A stretch of 64,000 nt of DNA. Origin: Bacteroidia bacterium (GTDB taxonomy: Bacteria > Bacteroidota > Bacteroidia > Flavobacteriales > Flavobacteriaceae). The stretch spans positions 124,001 to 188,000 of the forward strand of contig JAUIBP010000006.1 of assembly GCA_030427735.1 (NCBI GenBank). Direction: 5' to 3'. The position numbers and the translations under genes were made by a program. How positions within the stretch are numbered: position 1 is the first letter of the stretch; every line of letters begins with the position of its first letter. Of the stretch, positions 1 to 8,564 are shown piece by piece. Below the pieces are notes generated by a model, which did not search any database, had not been told where the DNA came from, and worked only from the letters and a program-made list of their open reading frames with translations.

Positions 1-1632
1 TTTTGCATATTCATTTGGCGTCTTATCTCCAAATATAGATTTTACATAGTCAAACGGTGAAGCCTCAACTTCATTTCTTAATTTTAAAGCTTCTTGTATT
101 TTGTTTATCTGCAAAAGAGTTGCTGCTTCTGCTTTTGCTTTTAATTGAAGATATTTAATGTATTTATCTCCGTTAGTAATAAGGCGTTCTTCTAGTTCAA
201 TATAATTTTTAACGGCTCCTAATGTGTTTCCAAATTCTTTGTTATAGTCTTTGACTGCTTCTTTTTGTTGATCTAATGTTGCGCTACCTCTTTCAACGGC
301 ACTAATCATTACTTTTAACTTTGCTACTTGTTCGGTATAAATGGAATTAGTTTCCTTATTCAAGGTGTTAATTTCTTCTGTCTCCTCGTTAACTATCCCC
401 ATCCATTTAGCGATATCTTCCCAATACACAACAATAGCAGCCAAAGCACCAATCAATAAGCCGACTCCTAAAAGTTTACTTGCTGCCAATAGGCGAGAGG
501 TGGCTTTTGCTGAGGTGTCTACTGCTATAGAATATTGTTTTTGAATTAGTGTTAACCCTTTATAGGCTAGAGTGTCTTTCTTGGCTAATTCTATTTGTAC
601 GGCTTGCAGTCCGTTTAATAGGGCTATAGCACCGTTAAGCTTTATTAATGTTTGTTCTAATTCTTCCTCTTGTTCTCCAAATAATGCTGCTGCTCCTTCA
701 GCGGCACTAAATGCACCAACTAAACCACTTACGGCACCAAGTAAGTGATCTAAATTCGAGGTGTGAGAAGATGCACGGTTTAATTCTTGGTTTGTGTCTC
801 TGATTACCTCATTGTATTGTGCAGCTTTATCACGAAGTTCTTCCCATCTTGCAGAACCACGTTTACCTTCTAATTCCAGCTCTATTAACTCATCTTTTAC
901 CCGTCTTAATTGGGTTTCTAGACTTACGTTTTCTTTAGCGACACTTTTTATTTGTGCTTTGTAATCTTCGAGCGCGACTTTTTCTTCGATTAATGCTTTC
1001 TTAGCGGCTTCTCTTTCTTGTATTAGTTCTGCTTGAAATTTACCCGGAGCCGTGTTTTTAATCTGGTCATTGACCGATTTAATGTAGTCTTCTGTGGATT
1101 TTATATTTAGTTTGGTCTCCTCGATTTTAGAACTAATAGAATCAAAACTATTGACTGTGTTATTAGAGGCCGTTTTTAACTTACTGTCAAAAAACTCAAT
1201 TAAGGTATTGAGTACTTCAAAATCGTTAGAAGCTTCTTTTAGGTTCTTTGTTAATAAATCTAAATCTTCTAAACTTAGGTCTAAGTTCTTTAAATTTTGT
1301 AGGTTGTTTTCAATTAATGAAAGAGAGGAGTTGAATTCTTTTAACTGTTCGTCATTGAAGGATTGCTTATTTGCTTCGTTTAATGATTGTATTTGTTTTT
1401 CAAGTATAACGGCTGCTTTTGCTTCCTCTGTTAATTGTTTGGTGTTTTTTTTAAGGGCTTGATTTACCTTTTCATAGTCTTTTACTGTATTGGTTGTATA
1501 GTCGTTCATAGCCTTTTCTCCTTTGGCTATTTCTTTATTGTGTTTTTCCCAATATCCAGAAAGGTCTTGAAGGTCGTCTTTTAACCCAGAAAGGTCTGCT
1601 GCTACCTTAAATAGTATTTCATCACTTGCCAT
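1..1632 (-). CDS. Phage tape-measure-like protein (C-terminus beyond window)
   Basis: The frame is open from an ATG at 1632 to the window edge, giving 544 residues with no stop, so the C-terminus is missing. The N-terminus reads MASDEILFKVAADLSGLKDDL. About 330 residues of Lys/Glu/Gln-rich, coiled-coil-like sequence follow, then a hydrophobic segment (LLGVGLLIGALAAIVVYWED, near residues 385-410), then more charged helix. Long helical stretches around one or two hydrophobic segments ending in a YWED/W-type motif are usual for tail tape-measure proteins of Bacteroidetes prophages. In tailed phages such proteins set tail length and help DNA entry. The assignment rests on architecture, not on a catalytic motif. 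Another long coiled-coil membrane-associated element protein is possible. It is the last gene seen of the minus-strand element whose integrase lies near 8.5 kb. Confidence 0.6.
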   Translation of the reverse strand, partial: MASDEILFKVAADLSGLKDDLQDLSGYWEKHNKEIAKGEKAMNDYTTNTVKDYEKVNQALKKNTKQLTEEAKAAVILEKQIQSLNEANKQSFNDEQLKEFNSSLSLIENNLQNLKNLDLSLEDLDLLTKNLKEASNDFEVLNTLIEFFDSKLKTASNNTVNSFDSISSKIEETKLNIKSTEDYIKSVNDQIKNTAPGKFQAELIQEREAAKKALIEEKVALEDYKAQIKSVAKENVSLETQLRRVKDELIELELEGKRGSARWEELRDKAAQYNEVIRDTNQELNRASSHTSNLDHLLGAVSGLVGAFSAAEGAAALFGEQEEELEQTLIKLNGAIALLNGLQAVQIELAKKDTLAYKGLTLIQKQYSIAVDTSAKATSRLLAASKLLGVGLLIGALAAIVVYWEDIAKWMGIVNEETEEINTLNKETNSIYTEQVAKLKVMISAVERGSATLDQQKEAVKDYNKEFGNTLGAVKNYIELEERLITNGDKYIKYLQLKAKAEAATLLQINKIQEALKLRNEVEASPFDYVKSIFGDKTPNEYAK

Positions 1633-1712
1633 AACGGTACGTTTTAATTTATAAATTCTTAAATACCGTTATTGTTGAGCCGCGGTTTGCTCCTGTAACA
1701 AAGTTAATTATT

Positions 1713-2225
1713 TTACCAATCCTTAGTTTCTTCAAACATGGATTCTATTTTTTTATTTACGGAGTTTTCTATAGCAACCTTTTTACCTATAGCAGCAAGA
1801 TTGCTTATATATTCACCATTTCTAGTGAAGTACTGGTCTGGTTCTACTAAATACGTTTGCCCATCAGAGCCTACAGAATAAACAGAGGTTACATTTACCC
1901 TTATTTTATAATCTTTGAATTCAATTTCTAATTCAGGAATAATTACATATTCATACTCTCGTTTTTTACCTTTTTTTGTTTCCCAAGAGTATGTTGTGTT
2001 ATCTAAATACTTGAATTTAATGTATTCATTTTCAACTTCTGAAACGATACAGTTTTTTAGAATATCACAATTGTTAACTACGTTTAGTTTTACCTTTTTG
2101 TAAGATTCTTGTTTTGTTGAGGTGACCTCCTGAACAAATGTATTATAGCCTTCCTTGGTTATGGTAAAACTATCCTGAGAATAAACACTAAGAGTTATAA
2201 ATAAGCACAGTAAAAAAGCCTTCAT
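1713..2225 (-). CDS. Secreted hypothetical protein of the integrated element
   Basis: The frame is open further upstream (to 2357), but the start chosen is the ATG at 2225. It gives a clean signal peptide, MKAFLLCLFITLSVYSQ, followed by DSFTITKEGY, whereas the upstream extension is an unlikely leader that overlaps the next gene. The mature part (about 153 aa) is mostly beta-prone, with alternating hydrophobic and charged residues (YEYVIIPELEIEFKDYKIRV). No family is recognised. Export to the periplasm or outer membrane is inferred from the signal peptide alone. It lies between the tape-measure-like gene and the small DUF5681-like gene, an unusual place for an exported protein in a tail module, so it may be a cargo (lysogenic conversion) gene. 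Confidence 0.6.
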   Translation of the reverse strand: MKAFLLCLFITLSVYSQDSFTITKEGYNTFVQEVTSTKQESYKKVKLNVVNNCDILKNCIVSEVENEYIKFKYLDNTTYSWETKKGKKREYEYVIIPELEIEFKDYKIRVNVTSVYSVGSDGQTYLVEPDQYFTRNGEYISNLAAIGKKVAIENSVNKKIESMFEETKDW

Positions 2226-2268
2226 AGTTTTAAAAAATGGTTTATTAAAGTTAACAAAATTCGAGTCT

Positions 2269-2673
2269 TTAAACCTCATCATTACCATTGAATTCCTGTA
2301 TGATAATCTTACGTTTACCCATAACGGATGATATAGGTTTATTTCCTGAAGTAACATCTACTGATTGTTTGGCCTTACCGTCAATAGTTTCTAATATTAT
2401 TTGTAAGGCTTTTAAACTGTCAGAACCTTTTTTACTCATTGCCCAATCGTTTAATTTCATTGCAAGTTGCATTTCTGTAGCGATTTTAATCCTTACCGAT
2501 CCATTGTCTTCTATTTTGATAACATTTTCAGGCTGGATTATCATTTCTCCATTGGATTCTAAGAGTTCTATCATTTGATTTTTTATAGACGGTTTACGCC
2601 CTCCCTTATTCGTGTCCTCTGGTCTTTTATCAAAACCATTTGTGTTTACTTTATCTCCGAAATTATCTATCAT
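2269..2673 (-). CDS. DUF5681/terminase-small-subunit-like phage protein
   Basis: 134 aa. The N-terminus is polar and Gly/Lys/Asn-rich (TNKGGRKPSIKNQMIELLES) and resembles the basic GNPKGR-type opening of DUF5681 proteins. The middle is helical (ATEMQLAMKLNDWAMSKKGS, then LKALQIILETIDGKAKQSVD), and the signature-like stretch IDGKAKQSVDVTSGNKPI resembles the DRxxGKPxQxVxxxG region of DUF5681 and small terminase-like proteins. A DNA-binding role in packaging or replication is an inference from that likeness. The gene lies 21 bases from the HEPN-like gene on the same strand, and its 3' end is close to the secreted protein gene. Confidence 0.45.
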   Translation of the reverse strand: MIDNFGDKVNTNGFDKRPEDTNKGGRKPSIKNQMIELLESNGEMIIQPENVIKIEDNGSVRIKIATEMQLAMKLNDWAMSKKGSDSLKALQIILETIDGKAKQSVDVTSGNKPISSVMGKRKIIIQEFNGNDEV

Positions 2674-2694
2674 ATTTGAGTGTTATTAGAGTGT

Positions 2695-3441
2695 TTAGTC
2701 TGTTAAACTTATTAATTTCAATTTAAATTTTTCTGAGAGCCTTTTATCTAGGTTGTAAAGGAATTCTATTAAATAGTTATTAATCATTGATATTTTTGAG
2801 AATCCAAAAGTTATCATACTTCCTTCATGTCCAGAGTAAATCGGAAATTCCTTTGTAAATTCTTTTGTAATTATGCCTCTATTATGAACTATTAAATTTC
2901 TTTGTTTTATCAATTGATTGAACTCTTTTTTGTCTTCAATAGTTTCAAATAATTCAATGTTCAGTCTGGACTTGAAATATTTCTCTATGTCATTAACACC
3001 TCCATAAAATAATTGAGAAATCTTTTTCTCTACTAAATCTTCTATTAGATCATCCATGTTATCAAAAGAGAGGATATAATCTAAGGGTTCCGTGTCTCTA
3101 GATTTTAATATTTTTGGGTTGATTCTAACAATTTCAGATAGCACTTCTTTAAAATAGCATAAACAACTATCTACTAACCTAGAATAGGCCATTTGCCCAA
3201 ATATATCTTCATACAACCCAACGTCAAAGAGAGCCTCACTATCACTCTTTTCTAAGAATTCGGCCAATATGTTAATTTCGCTTTTACTGGCTTGGGCTGC
3301 CTTTCTAAGAGCTTTTTCTAAATTCAATTTTAGATTTTCTTTTTCTGGATGTTCAGCAAATGTTAAGAACATTATCAGAAATTCGGTCATTCCTGAATTT
3401 TGTAGAAATGTAGAGTAGGATAGAGTGGCTTTTTTTGTCAT
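2695..3441 (-). CDS. HEPN-like hypothetical protein (possible cargo RNase)
   Basis: 248 aa, mostly helical, with no signal peptide or membrane segment. No family is recognised by full-length likeness. Residues 181-186 read RNLIVH, followed by NRG. This fits the Rx4-6H signature of HEPN domains, whose Arg and His form the RNase site in toxins and abortive-infection proteins. The motif sits after a long helical region and before a final helix, as in HEPN proteins of the MAE_28990/RiboL-PSP type. A role in phage exclusion or host-RNA cleavage is inferred from the motif and from its position as an apparent cargo gene inside an integrated element. No antitoxin-like partner is obvious next to it; the 78-aa gene upstream is the nearest small gene. 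Confidence 0.45.
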   Translation of the reverse strand: MTKKATLSYSTFLQNSGMTEFLIMFLTFAEHPEKENLKLNLEKALRKAAQASKSEINILAEFLEKSDSEALFDVGLYEDIFGQMAYSRLVDSCLCYFKEVLSEIVRINPKILKSRDTEPLDYILSFDNMDDLIEDLVEKKISQLFYGGVNDIEKYFKSRLNIELFETIEDKKEFNQLIKQRNLIVHNRGIITKEFTKEFPIYSGHEGSMITFGFSKISMINNYLIEFLYNLDKRLSEKFKLKLISLTD

Positions 3442-3522
3442 AATTAAAAACTGATTTACAGTAAATTTATAAAAGCAGTCGCAAAAAAGAATTTAATAAG
3501 TTCTTTTTTAGGAACAAGTAAA

Positions 3523-3759
3523 TTAAATTTCTGTTTTTAAATTCGAGTATTTGTCTAACTGCCTACCACCTTCAAAAACTACCAACCTTAATAAATCATG
3601 TGTTTCTGTTTCATAGATTACCTCAACAAAGAATTTGTCTACAGCATAACAAAGAAGGGATTCGTGGTCCTTTTGTAGTTGCCCGACTAATTGCCCCAAT
3701 GTACTAATGGTATTCATTTTTTTTCCAAATTCTAAATTACCGAATTCTGTTTTTGTCAT
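3523..3759 (-). CDS. Small hypothetical protein
   Basis: 78 aa, starting MTKTEFGNLEFGKKMNTIST. It is acidic to neutral with a helix (LGQLVGQLQKDHESLLCYAV) and a beta-rich C-terminus. No family is recognised. It starts 11 bases after the stop of the Rep-like gene, so the two are probably co-transcribed. It could regulate replication or act as a partner to the HEPN-like protein 81 bases downstream, but nothing in the sequence decides this. Confidence 0.55.
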   Translation of the reverse strand: MTKTEFGNLEFGKKMNTISTLGQLVGQLQKDHESLLCYAVDKFFVEVIYETETHDLLRLVVFEGGRQLDKYSNLKTEI

Positions 3760-3770
3760 TTTATTAGAGT

Positions 3771-5045
3771 TTAAGTGATGTTGAAAAGTCGCATTTGATT
3801 TTCTGAATAAAGTCCTTTCTGTCTCCTGTTCTGGTTACTGTGTGCGTTTCTTATGTTATGAGCAATTTCTTTTATTTGAGTTTCATAGTCTGAGTTTATC
3901 CAATTCTTAGAAAGAAACTTACTTTTTATCATTTCAAATATTTCTTTATCATACTTGTGATAAAACCTCAACCCTGTATGACTTAATTTATCACTCTTTT
4001 TTTGCATCGAAATGTCAAGGCCAGTAACTAAACAAGTTCTAGGACTGTCTTTGTTTGTGCAGGCTATGCACTCTATAAATGGTGCATAGTTAGGATTTAA
4101 AAGTGGTGCATAGTTAGGGTGTTTTTCTTCTATTAAAAACCAATCCCACTGTTTACGCATGATTTCAAGGATTTTTCCTATTAGGTTTGAACCGTATTTT
4201 TTTGACAACTTATTTAAGTCCTCTTTTTTATCATTGTACTTATCATAAGAGCAATTTTCAAGCTTACAATCTTCAATTAAAGCTCTCCAATACTTGTCGC
4301 TTTTGTAGTTGTTTAGTTTCTCTTGAATTCTTTTTGAAGGTGGTGCTATTATAGTGTAATCATAAATAATTAAGTGCTTAAACTTCTCAATGTGTTTCTC
4401 ACTTATTTTTTTCCAATTATCAATATTAAGCAAGTCTCCTACTGTCTTTATCCCTATGCGTTTTAGCACTCTTGTTTTCTTTATTTGCCATTCTGTTCTT
4501 AGTATATTGTCTTCAGAATATTTAGGGCAATCATGGGATTTACTGTAGAACTTTAAACGGTTATCATTTGCAGGACTGCCCGAAATTTTAGAAGTCTTAA
4601 TGTGTGGAGGATTAAAACTAAATTCCTTCCGTTGTTCACAAAAAGTATATTGTACTACCTCGGTAATATCAAAGGGTATTGATAAATTTAAACCAAACTC
4701 AGGAGGGTTTAATTCTAACTTAAATAGGTCTACGTTAAATAGACTAGCGAACTCTAGTAAAAAATGTTTCGCCTTTGTAAAATTGACTTTGTCTGCATTG
4801 TGCTTCCCTTGGTTCATAAGATAATGAAATGAACCCTTGCATTTTAACTCATCGTATTCATCCTTAGAAGTGTATGTTAGTGTGAAAAAAAGGTTGTAGT
4901 ATTTATAAGTTCTTTTAGTAGTGTACTGCTCCCCAGAATCCTTGCAGTATCCTACATATTCGTTTACAGGTTTTAATAGACCACTATTAAGAAAGTTTTC
5001 TATTTGCTGTTTATTGGAGGTGAAAAAGGGCAAATTATCGTACAT
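3771..5045 (-). CDS. Rep-like replication initiation protein (phage/plasmid gene II/X type)
   Basis: 424 aa. The central block KFYSKSHDCP (165-174) followed by ILRTEWQIKK (181-190), a VLKRIGIKTVGDLL element and IDNWKKI resembles the 'K-x-Y-x-K ... LRxE ... L...GI.t..DLL' core of gene II/X-family rolling-circle initiators in Bacteroidetes elements. The C-terminus has a possible zinc site: CIAC (326-329) with a further Cys at 338, then VTGLDISMQKKSDKLSHTGL, a tail I associate with Bacteroidetes phage/plasmid Rep proteins. Predicted role: nicking and starting replication of the excised element. An 8-residue unit (NYAP repeated) at about 311-322 comes from a 24-base DNA duplication. Family placement is from motif recall, not a search. 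Confidence 0.5.
   Translation of the reverse strand: MYDNLPFFTSNKQQIENFLNSGLLKPVNEYVGYCKDSGEQYTTKRTYKYYNLFFTLTYTSKDEYDELKCKGSFHYLMNQGKHNADKVNFTKAKHFLLEFASLFNVDLFKLELNPPEFGLNLSIPFDITEVVQYTFCEQRKEFSFNPPHIKTSKISGSPANDNRLKFYSKSHDCPKYSEDNILRTEWQIKKTRVLKRIGIKTVGDLLNIDNWKKISEKHIEKFKHLIIYDYTIIAPPSKRIQEKLNNYKSDKYWRALIEDCKLENCSYDKYNDKKEDLNKLSKKYGSNLIGKILEIMRKQWDWFLIEEKHPNYAPLLNPNYAPFIECIACTNKDSPRTCLVTGLDISMQKKSDKLSHTGLRFYHKYDKEIFEMIKSKFLSKNWINSDYETQIKEIAHNIRNAHSNQNRRQKGLYSENQMRLFNIT
4081..4118. repeat. 24-base internal tandem duplication in the Rep-like gene
   Basis: The 14-mer GGTGCATAGTTAGG occurs at 4081-4094 and again at 4105-4118, a 24-base period. It encodes the repeated Asn-Tyr-Ala-Pro unit in the Rep-like protein. 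Because the period is a multiple of three, the reading frame is kept. Confidence 0.8.
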
Positions 5046-5136
5046 TCAAGGACTTTTATAGGATATTCTATCAAAGAATTATTTTATATTTGTTGTTAGG
5101 TAATGCGTTGCCAAGTATTACTCATTTGAACGATTT

Positions 5137-5163
5137 AAAAGACGGGAGGAATACCCGTCTTTT
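5137..5163 (-). terminator. Rho-independent terminator after the 127-aa gene
   Basis: A 6-bp GC-rich stem (GACGGG at 5141-5146, CCCGTC at 5154-5159) with a 7-base loop is flanked by A4 on the left and T7 on the right, so it can work on both strands. It lies just downstream of the minus-strand gene ending at 5181 and separates it from the Rep-like gene. Confidence 0.8.
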
Positions 5164-5180
5164 TTTATGTTCTGTGAGTA

Positions 5181-5564
5181 CTATTTGATTTGCTTTGTTA
5201 GATTTAGAAAATCTTTTGTGTAGAAATTTTGAAAATAGTAGATCGTTAGAATACTATATCCCTGAGAGAATTCGAATAATAAGAGGTGTTTTTTCTTATC
5301 AATATCCCCTCTGTAGAAGTTCTTTTTACCTATTTTAAAAAGCCCTGTTAAACATTCGCTCCATTTATCACCTTCCCTAACTTTTAACCAATAGTCTGGA
5401 CTAGATTTTGCAAAACTTTGGTCTTTACTAAGGTTTAATTTGTTGGTTAGTTGTGAAACTCCGTTTCTGACTTCTTTTAACTCGTAGTGCTTTACTGTGT
5501 TGTATTCTCCTCCTGTAGTTTCTTGAAATACATGGGTTATCATTATCGGGTATTGCGTTGCCAT
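5181..5564 (-). CDS. Small hypothetical protein, element-encoded
   Basis: 127 aa from the ATG at 5564 (MATQYPIMITHVF); the frame extends a little upstream (MLNLISKA...) but would then overlap the HTH gene. The C-terminal part is beta-rich with aromatics (KKHLLLFEFSQGYSILTIYY, then FQNFYTKDFLNL). This vaguely recalls the core strand pattern of RelE-like folds, but I cannot support a toxin call. It starts 4 bases after the HTH gene's stop, so the two form a small operon closed by the terminator at about 5150. Such a position next to an excisionase-like gene is common for small accessory proteins of integrative elements. Confidence 0.5.
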   Translation of the reverse strand: MATQYPIMITHVFQETTGGEYNTVKHYELKEVRNGVSQLTNKLNLSKDQSFAKSSPDYWLKVREGDKWSECLTGLFKIGKKNFYRGDIDKKKHLLLFEFSQGYSILTIYYFQNFYTKDFLNLTKQIK

Positions 5565-5568
5565 TGCT

Positions 5569-5838
5569 TTACTTATTAAGTTTAACAATGGCTTTTTCTA
5601 CCTCAGCACGTTTGTAATAGACGCGGCCTCCGCACTGATACGCGGTCAAGATGCCTTTCTTTGTCCAGTTATGAACAGAACTAGCATTGATTTTGAAGAA
5701 GTCTCCAACTTCATTCCTTGTTAAAAGTTCTTCAGATTTTTTAGGAGAGAACTTTGATTTAAGTTCCTTTAGTTCTGATTTGATTAAGTCAATGTCAGAC
5801 TTGAACTCTGTAGGTAATTCTAATTTAATTGCTTGCAT
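5569..5838 (-). CDS. Helix-turn-helix excisionase-like DNA-binding protein
   Basis: 89 aa. Residues 1-35 are a charged, coiled-coil-like helix (IDLIKSELKELKSKFS). Residues 39-89 form a MerR/HTH_17-type winged helix: LLTRNEVGDFFKINASSVHN, then WTKKGILTAYQCGGRVYYKR with the usual wing Gly and Tyr-Tyr-Lys-Arg, then a closing helix EVEKAIVKL. This is the common excisionase/regulator of Bacteroidetes integrative elements. It probably helps excision and controls neighbouring promoters. A perfect 9-bp inverted repeat lies just upstream of its start (5842-5868), a likely autoregulatory operator. Confidence 0.8.
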   Translation of the reverse strand: MQAIKLELPTEFKSDIDLIKSELKELKSKFSPKKSEELLTRNEVGDFFKINASSVHNWTKKGILTAYQCGGRVYYKRAEVEKAIVKLNK

Positions 5839-5841
5839 TTT

Positions 5842-5868
5842 CCAAATATTTGAAAGATTAATATTTGG
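5842..5868. promoter_or_regulatory. Inverted repeat upstream of the HTH gene, candidate operator
   Basis: CCAAATATT (5842-5850) and AATATTTGG (5860-5868) are perfect 9-bp arms around a 9-base spacer, centred about 17 bases upstream of the HTH start codon. The symmetry and position suggest a binding site for the HTH protein or a related dimeric regulator. The function is inferred. Confidence 0.5.
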
Positions 5869-5893
5869 CTAAATTGCATTGATTTCAAGTGCT

Positions 5894-5925
5894 TTAACCC
5901 ATAGGTATGGCCTACCTATGGTTAG
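5894..5925 (-). terminator. Hairpin between the RteC-like and HTH genes
   Basis: CCATAGGTA (5899-5907) pairs perfectly with TACCTATGG (5913-5921) around TGGCC; the stem extends to TAACC/GGTTA with one bulged C. It lies immediately 3' of the RteC-like gene's stop at 5933 on the minus strand. There is no clear T-run on that strand, so it may stabilise a transcript end or be a protein-binding dyad instead of an intrinsic terminator. Confidence 0.4.
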
Positions 5926-5932
5926 TTTTAAT

Positions 5933-7039
5933 TCATTTTGTTTTGTTTTGTAACTCGTTGTATAAAGTCTCTGTTAAATTAGTTAGGAATTTAGTTTCAT
6001 TACCGTTGTTCCTTTTTTTTATTTCTTGCAATTGTTGAGGTATGGTTTCTGGATTAATCTTTACCCCAAAAAATTCAGAAGCACTTAAGATGGCGTTTTC
6101 ATAGGTTCCCTTAAATGTACCATTAACATGTAATGCTTTTATTAACTCTGTAAATTCTACATTTTTTCCATGCCATTGCAATTTTATGTTAGTTTTATTA
6201 ATTCCTTTATTTTCTAATTCATTAATTTTATTCTTAATTTTTTGTTCAAACCTATAAAGCGAAAAGAATTCATAGGGGAACAATAAGCCTTCCAAATCTA
6301 TACTTGATTGCATGTTCTGGAATAATTTTTCTCCTTTTTGTGTAAGGTTTTTAGGTTTAGTGGTTGTATTTAAAGGCACTTCTAGGCCGTTATTTATTCT
6401 TTCTTTAATGGCAAGGTCTATTTGTTCAGAAGTATATCCGTTTTCTTGTGTTTCTTTTTCTTCAAAGAGATAAAAAGATAAGTCGTATAGTAAGGCCTTC
6501 AATAATTCAATATTATAATTTTTTGAGGTTTCCTGTAACAAAATAGTCATATCAAAATCACCTATTTCCTCATATCTTATTTTGTCAAATAATTTAAAAC
6601 TTTCCGACTCATGATCTCTCGTGTTGTCTTCAATAACGTTGGTTTTTTCATACTTCTCAGATCCGAAAAACATTTCATGGTTATTTTTTTCACTTATAAA
6701 GTAGTTTAGAATTCTCTCGAAAGCATATTTTAAACGTTTTCTTTCTTCTTCAATAACAACATTATTACCGTCCTTGATTTTAAATAGGATAACTTGATGT
6801 AAATTTGTGCCGATATATTCTGACTCTATTATTTCTTCTCCAGATGTTGAGGTAATGTACGTTACATTTTGTAAGCAAATTTCATAATGTTTAATGCCTT
6901 CCTCTATGAAATGAATTTCTGTACTGTCTGGATATTTTTCATTATAATATTCTTTGTCTTGTGAATAGTTTTCTTTGAATTCTTTATAGTTAAAGTATGT
7001 CCTAAAGTCTAAGCCGGATTGATTTTTGTCTGATTTCAT
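5933..7039 (-). CDS. RteC-like protein of the integrative element
   Basis: 368 aa. The C-terminal third contains KLQWHGKNVEFTELIKALHV then NGTFKGTYENAILSASEFFG with VKINP. This matches the 'I.W.g....LiELIyAL...G.i..g...i..i...FE..F.i.l' pattern at the C-terminus of RteC, the regulator of excision and transfer genes of Bacteroides conjugative transposons. The N-terminal 230 residues are acidic and helical and show no recognisable domain. It lies 43 bases downstream of the integrase on the same strand, next to the HTH gene, the usual place for an excision/mobility regulator. The RteC link is confined to the C-terminal domain. Confidence 0.6.
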   Translation of the reverse strand: MKSDKNQSGLDFRTYFNYKEFKENYSQDKEYYNEKYPDSTEIHFIEEGIKHYEICLQNVTYITSTSGEEIIESEYIGTNLHQVILFKIKDGNNVVIEEERKRLKYAFERILNYFISEKNNHEMFFGSEKYEKTNVIEDNTRDHESESFKLFDKIRYEEIGDFDMTILLQETSKNYNIELLKALLYDLSFYLFEEKETQENGYTSEQIDLAIKERINNGLEVPLNTTTKPKNLTQKGEKLFQNMQSSIDLEGLLFPYEFFSLYRFEQKIKNKINELENKGINKTNIKLQWHGKNVEFTELIKALHVNGTFKGTYENAILSASEFFGVKINPETIPQQLQEIKKRNNGNETKFLTNLTETLYNELQNKTK

Positions 7040-7082
7040 TTGAACTTTTTTGTTGCGTTGCCTATTCGTTTACTGCCGTATT

Positions 7083-8510
7083 CTAAATTATTTTAAGTTT
7101 ATGAGGCTTATTGGTTTCTTTCGTTCGCGTGTTGTGGAAATGGTCTATTTGTTCCTTGGTTCTTTCTATATTGCTTTCGTCTTTATTGTTAATGTAGGCT
7201 CTAAGTTGGTTTTCTGTGGAATGGCCTGTTATGGCTGTTATTAATGCTGTGTCAATTTTTCCATAATAGTTAGTTGCAAACGAACGTCTAAAGGTTCTCG
7301 ATGTTATTAATTTACATTTAGGGTATTCACCTCTAATATTTCTGATAACCTTTTTTCCTTCAACCTTAATTACTTCTGCTTTGCTGCCTTTTACCAGCTC
7401 TTTAATGCCTGCTTCTTCGCAAACTTCCTTTATGTCCTCATTAAGTTTTACTCCGTTGTCTGGATAGTTGGTTTGAGGAATCCCATATTTGTCAATCAAG
7501 TATTTAATTCTTTCTGTGATTATGATCTGAACAACTGTATCGGTTTTTTCTGTTCTGAATTTCCAGTAATCCACACCGTTTATAGTTTGAATATTTTCAT
7601 CATTTAATTTGTTGAAGTCGGAGTATCTTAAACCTGTTTCGCAACCTATTAAAATTGCTTTTTTCGCATCGAATAACGATTCGTTTTCAAGTTTGGTTTC
7701 GTCTATGGTGTCTAGTTCATTATAGTTTAATGTAATAACAATTTTGTCTTTGTAGACTTTATCAAACATTTTGAATGTTTTAAGCTTCTTACTTACTTGG
7801 ATATAATCTTTATCATCATTTTCATAGGCGTTTACTGCCGAACTTCTAAACCTTTTCAATTGCGCGTTTGTATAAGATTTGCTGTACCTCATATCAAGGA
7901 CACTCCAGTTCATAAATTCATCTGCAAAATCTTGATTAAGGTCTTTGATGTTGAATTTTATTTTTTTTGCCTCTTGATATTTCAAAAGCATGTTATAAGT
8001 AACCTTATACTTTTTAAGTTCGTTCTCGTTGGTTTTATATTTGACGAACATTTTTTTTATTGCGGATTCTAGAAGATTGGCCTTTATTATTTCTTTTTCT
8101 TCCTGGTCCTTTTTGTTTTTCGCTTCGGTTATTTGTTTTGAAATTGCGTCTATCTTGGTTTTAGTGTCCAAAACATTAGTCAAATCAAAAACCTTTTTCT
8201 TTAACCATTTTGAGGTTATAGGCACCCCTTTATTATAGTCGGAAATGAAGTGTTCAATAATAGAATCTTGAATGTTTGTTAATTCTTCCTTATGATTTTT
8301 AAATTGAGAAGAACCGTTGTTAGGGAGGTCTTTTAATTGAAGATGTCTGTTTATGGTTTTTCCTTTACGTGTAGTTCGTTTAAACCAATACTCTTTTCTT
8401 GATTCTATGGGAGTTGCAACCCTATAATCTATCTCTTTTCCGTGAACAAACCTTATTGAAAGTTTGCCTATATCGTTAGTGCTCCGATATATGAAGTTTA
8501 TTTTTGCCAT
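7083..8510 (-). CDS. Tyrosine recombinase/integrase
   Basis: 475 aa from the ATG at 8510 (MAKINFIYRSTNDIGKL); an in-frame ATG at 8528 would add six residues. Order: an Arm/DUF-type N-terminus (1-60), a SAM-like core-binding domain (about 145-250, Lys/Leu-rich), and a catalytic domain (260-445). Catalytic residues visible: Arg295 (ETGLRYSDF), Lys322 (RTEKTDTV), the box SRTFRRSFATN with Arg408 but Arg in place of the usual first His, His430 (ITGHSTENQ) and nucleophile Tyr439 (LRAYI). The His substitution is common in Bacteroidetes integrases. It integrates and excises the element; the attachment site lies about 165 bases upstream of its start. Confidence 0.93.
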   Translation of the reverse strand: MAKINFIYRSTNDIGKLSIRFVHGKEIDYRVATPIESRKEYWFKRTTRKGKTINRHLQLKDLPNNGSSQFKNHKEELTNIQDSIIEHFISDYNKGVPITSKWLKKKVFDLTNVLDTKTKIDAISKQITEAKNKKDQEEKEIIKANLLESAIKKMFVKYKTNENELKKYKVTYNMLLKYQEAKKIKFNIKDLNQDFADEFMNWSVLDMRYSKSYTNAQLKRFRSSAVNAYENDDKDYIQVSKKLKTFKMFDKVYKDKIVITLNYNELDTIDETKLENESLFDAKKAILIGCETGLRYSDFNKLNDENIQTINGVDYWKFRTEKTDTVVQIIITERIKYLIDKYGIPQTNYPDNGVKLNEDIKEVCEEAGIKELVKGSKAEVIKVEGKKVIRNIRGEYPKCKLITSRTFRRSFATNYYGKIDTALITAITGHSTENQLRAYINNKDESNIERTKEQIDHFHNTRTKETNKPHKLKII

Positions 8511-8544
8511 AAGGAATAATTTGAACAATGTAAATATACAAAAT

Positions 8545-8564
8545 GGTACAATCTGCGGTACAAT
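8545..8564. repeat. Direct repeats GGTACAAT near the attachment site
   Basis: GGTACAAT occurs at 8545-8552 and 8557-8564, a 12-base period, between the integrase start and the att core. Short direct repeats here are typical of arm-type or excisionase binding sites in tyrosine-recombinase elements. The role is inferred from position. Confidence 0.4.

Noticed and set aside
1094-1462. Plus-strand reading frame inside the tape-measure-like gene
   Set aside because: It is the antisense of a coiled-coil coding region and has no start signal or family likeness.
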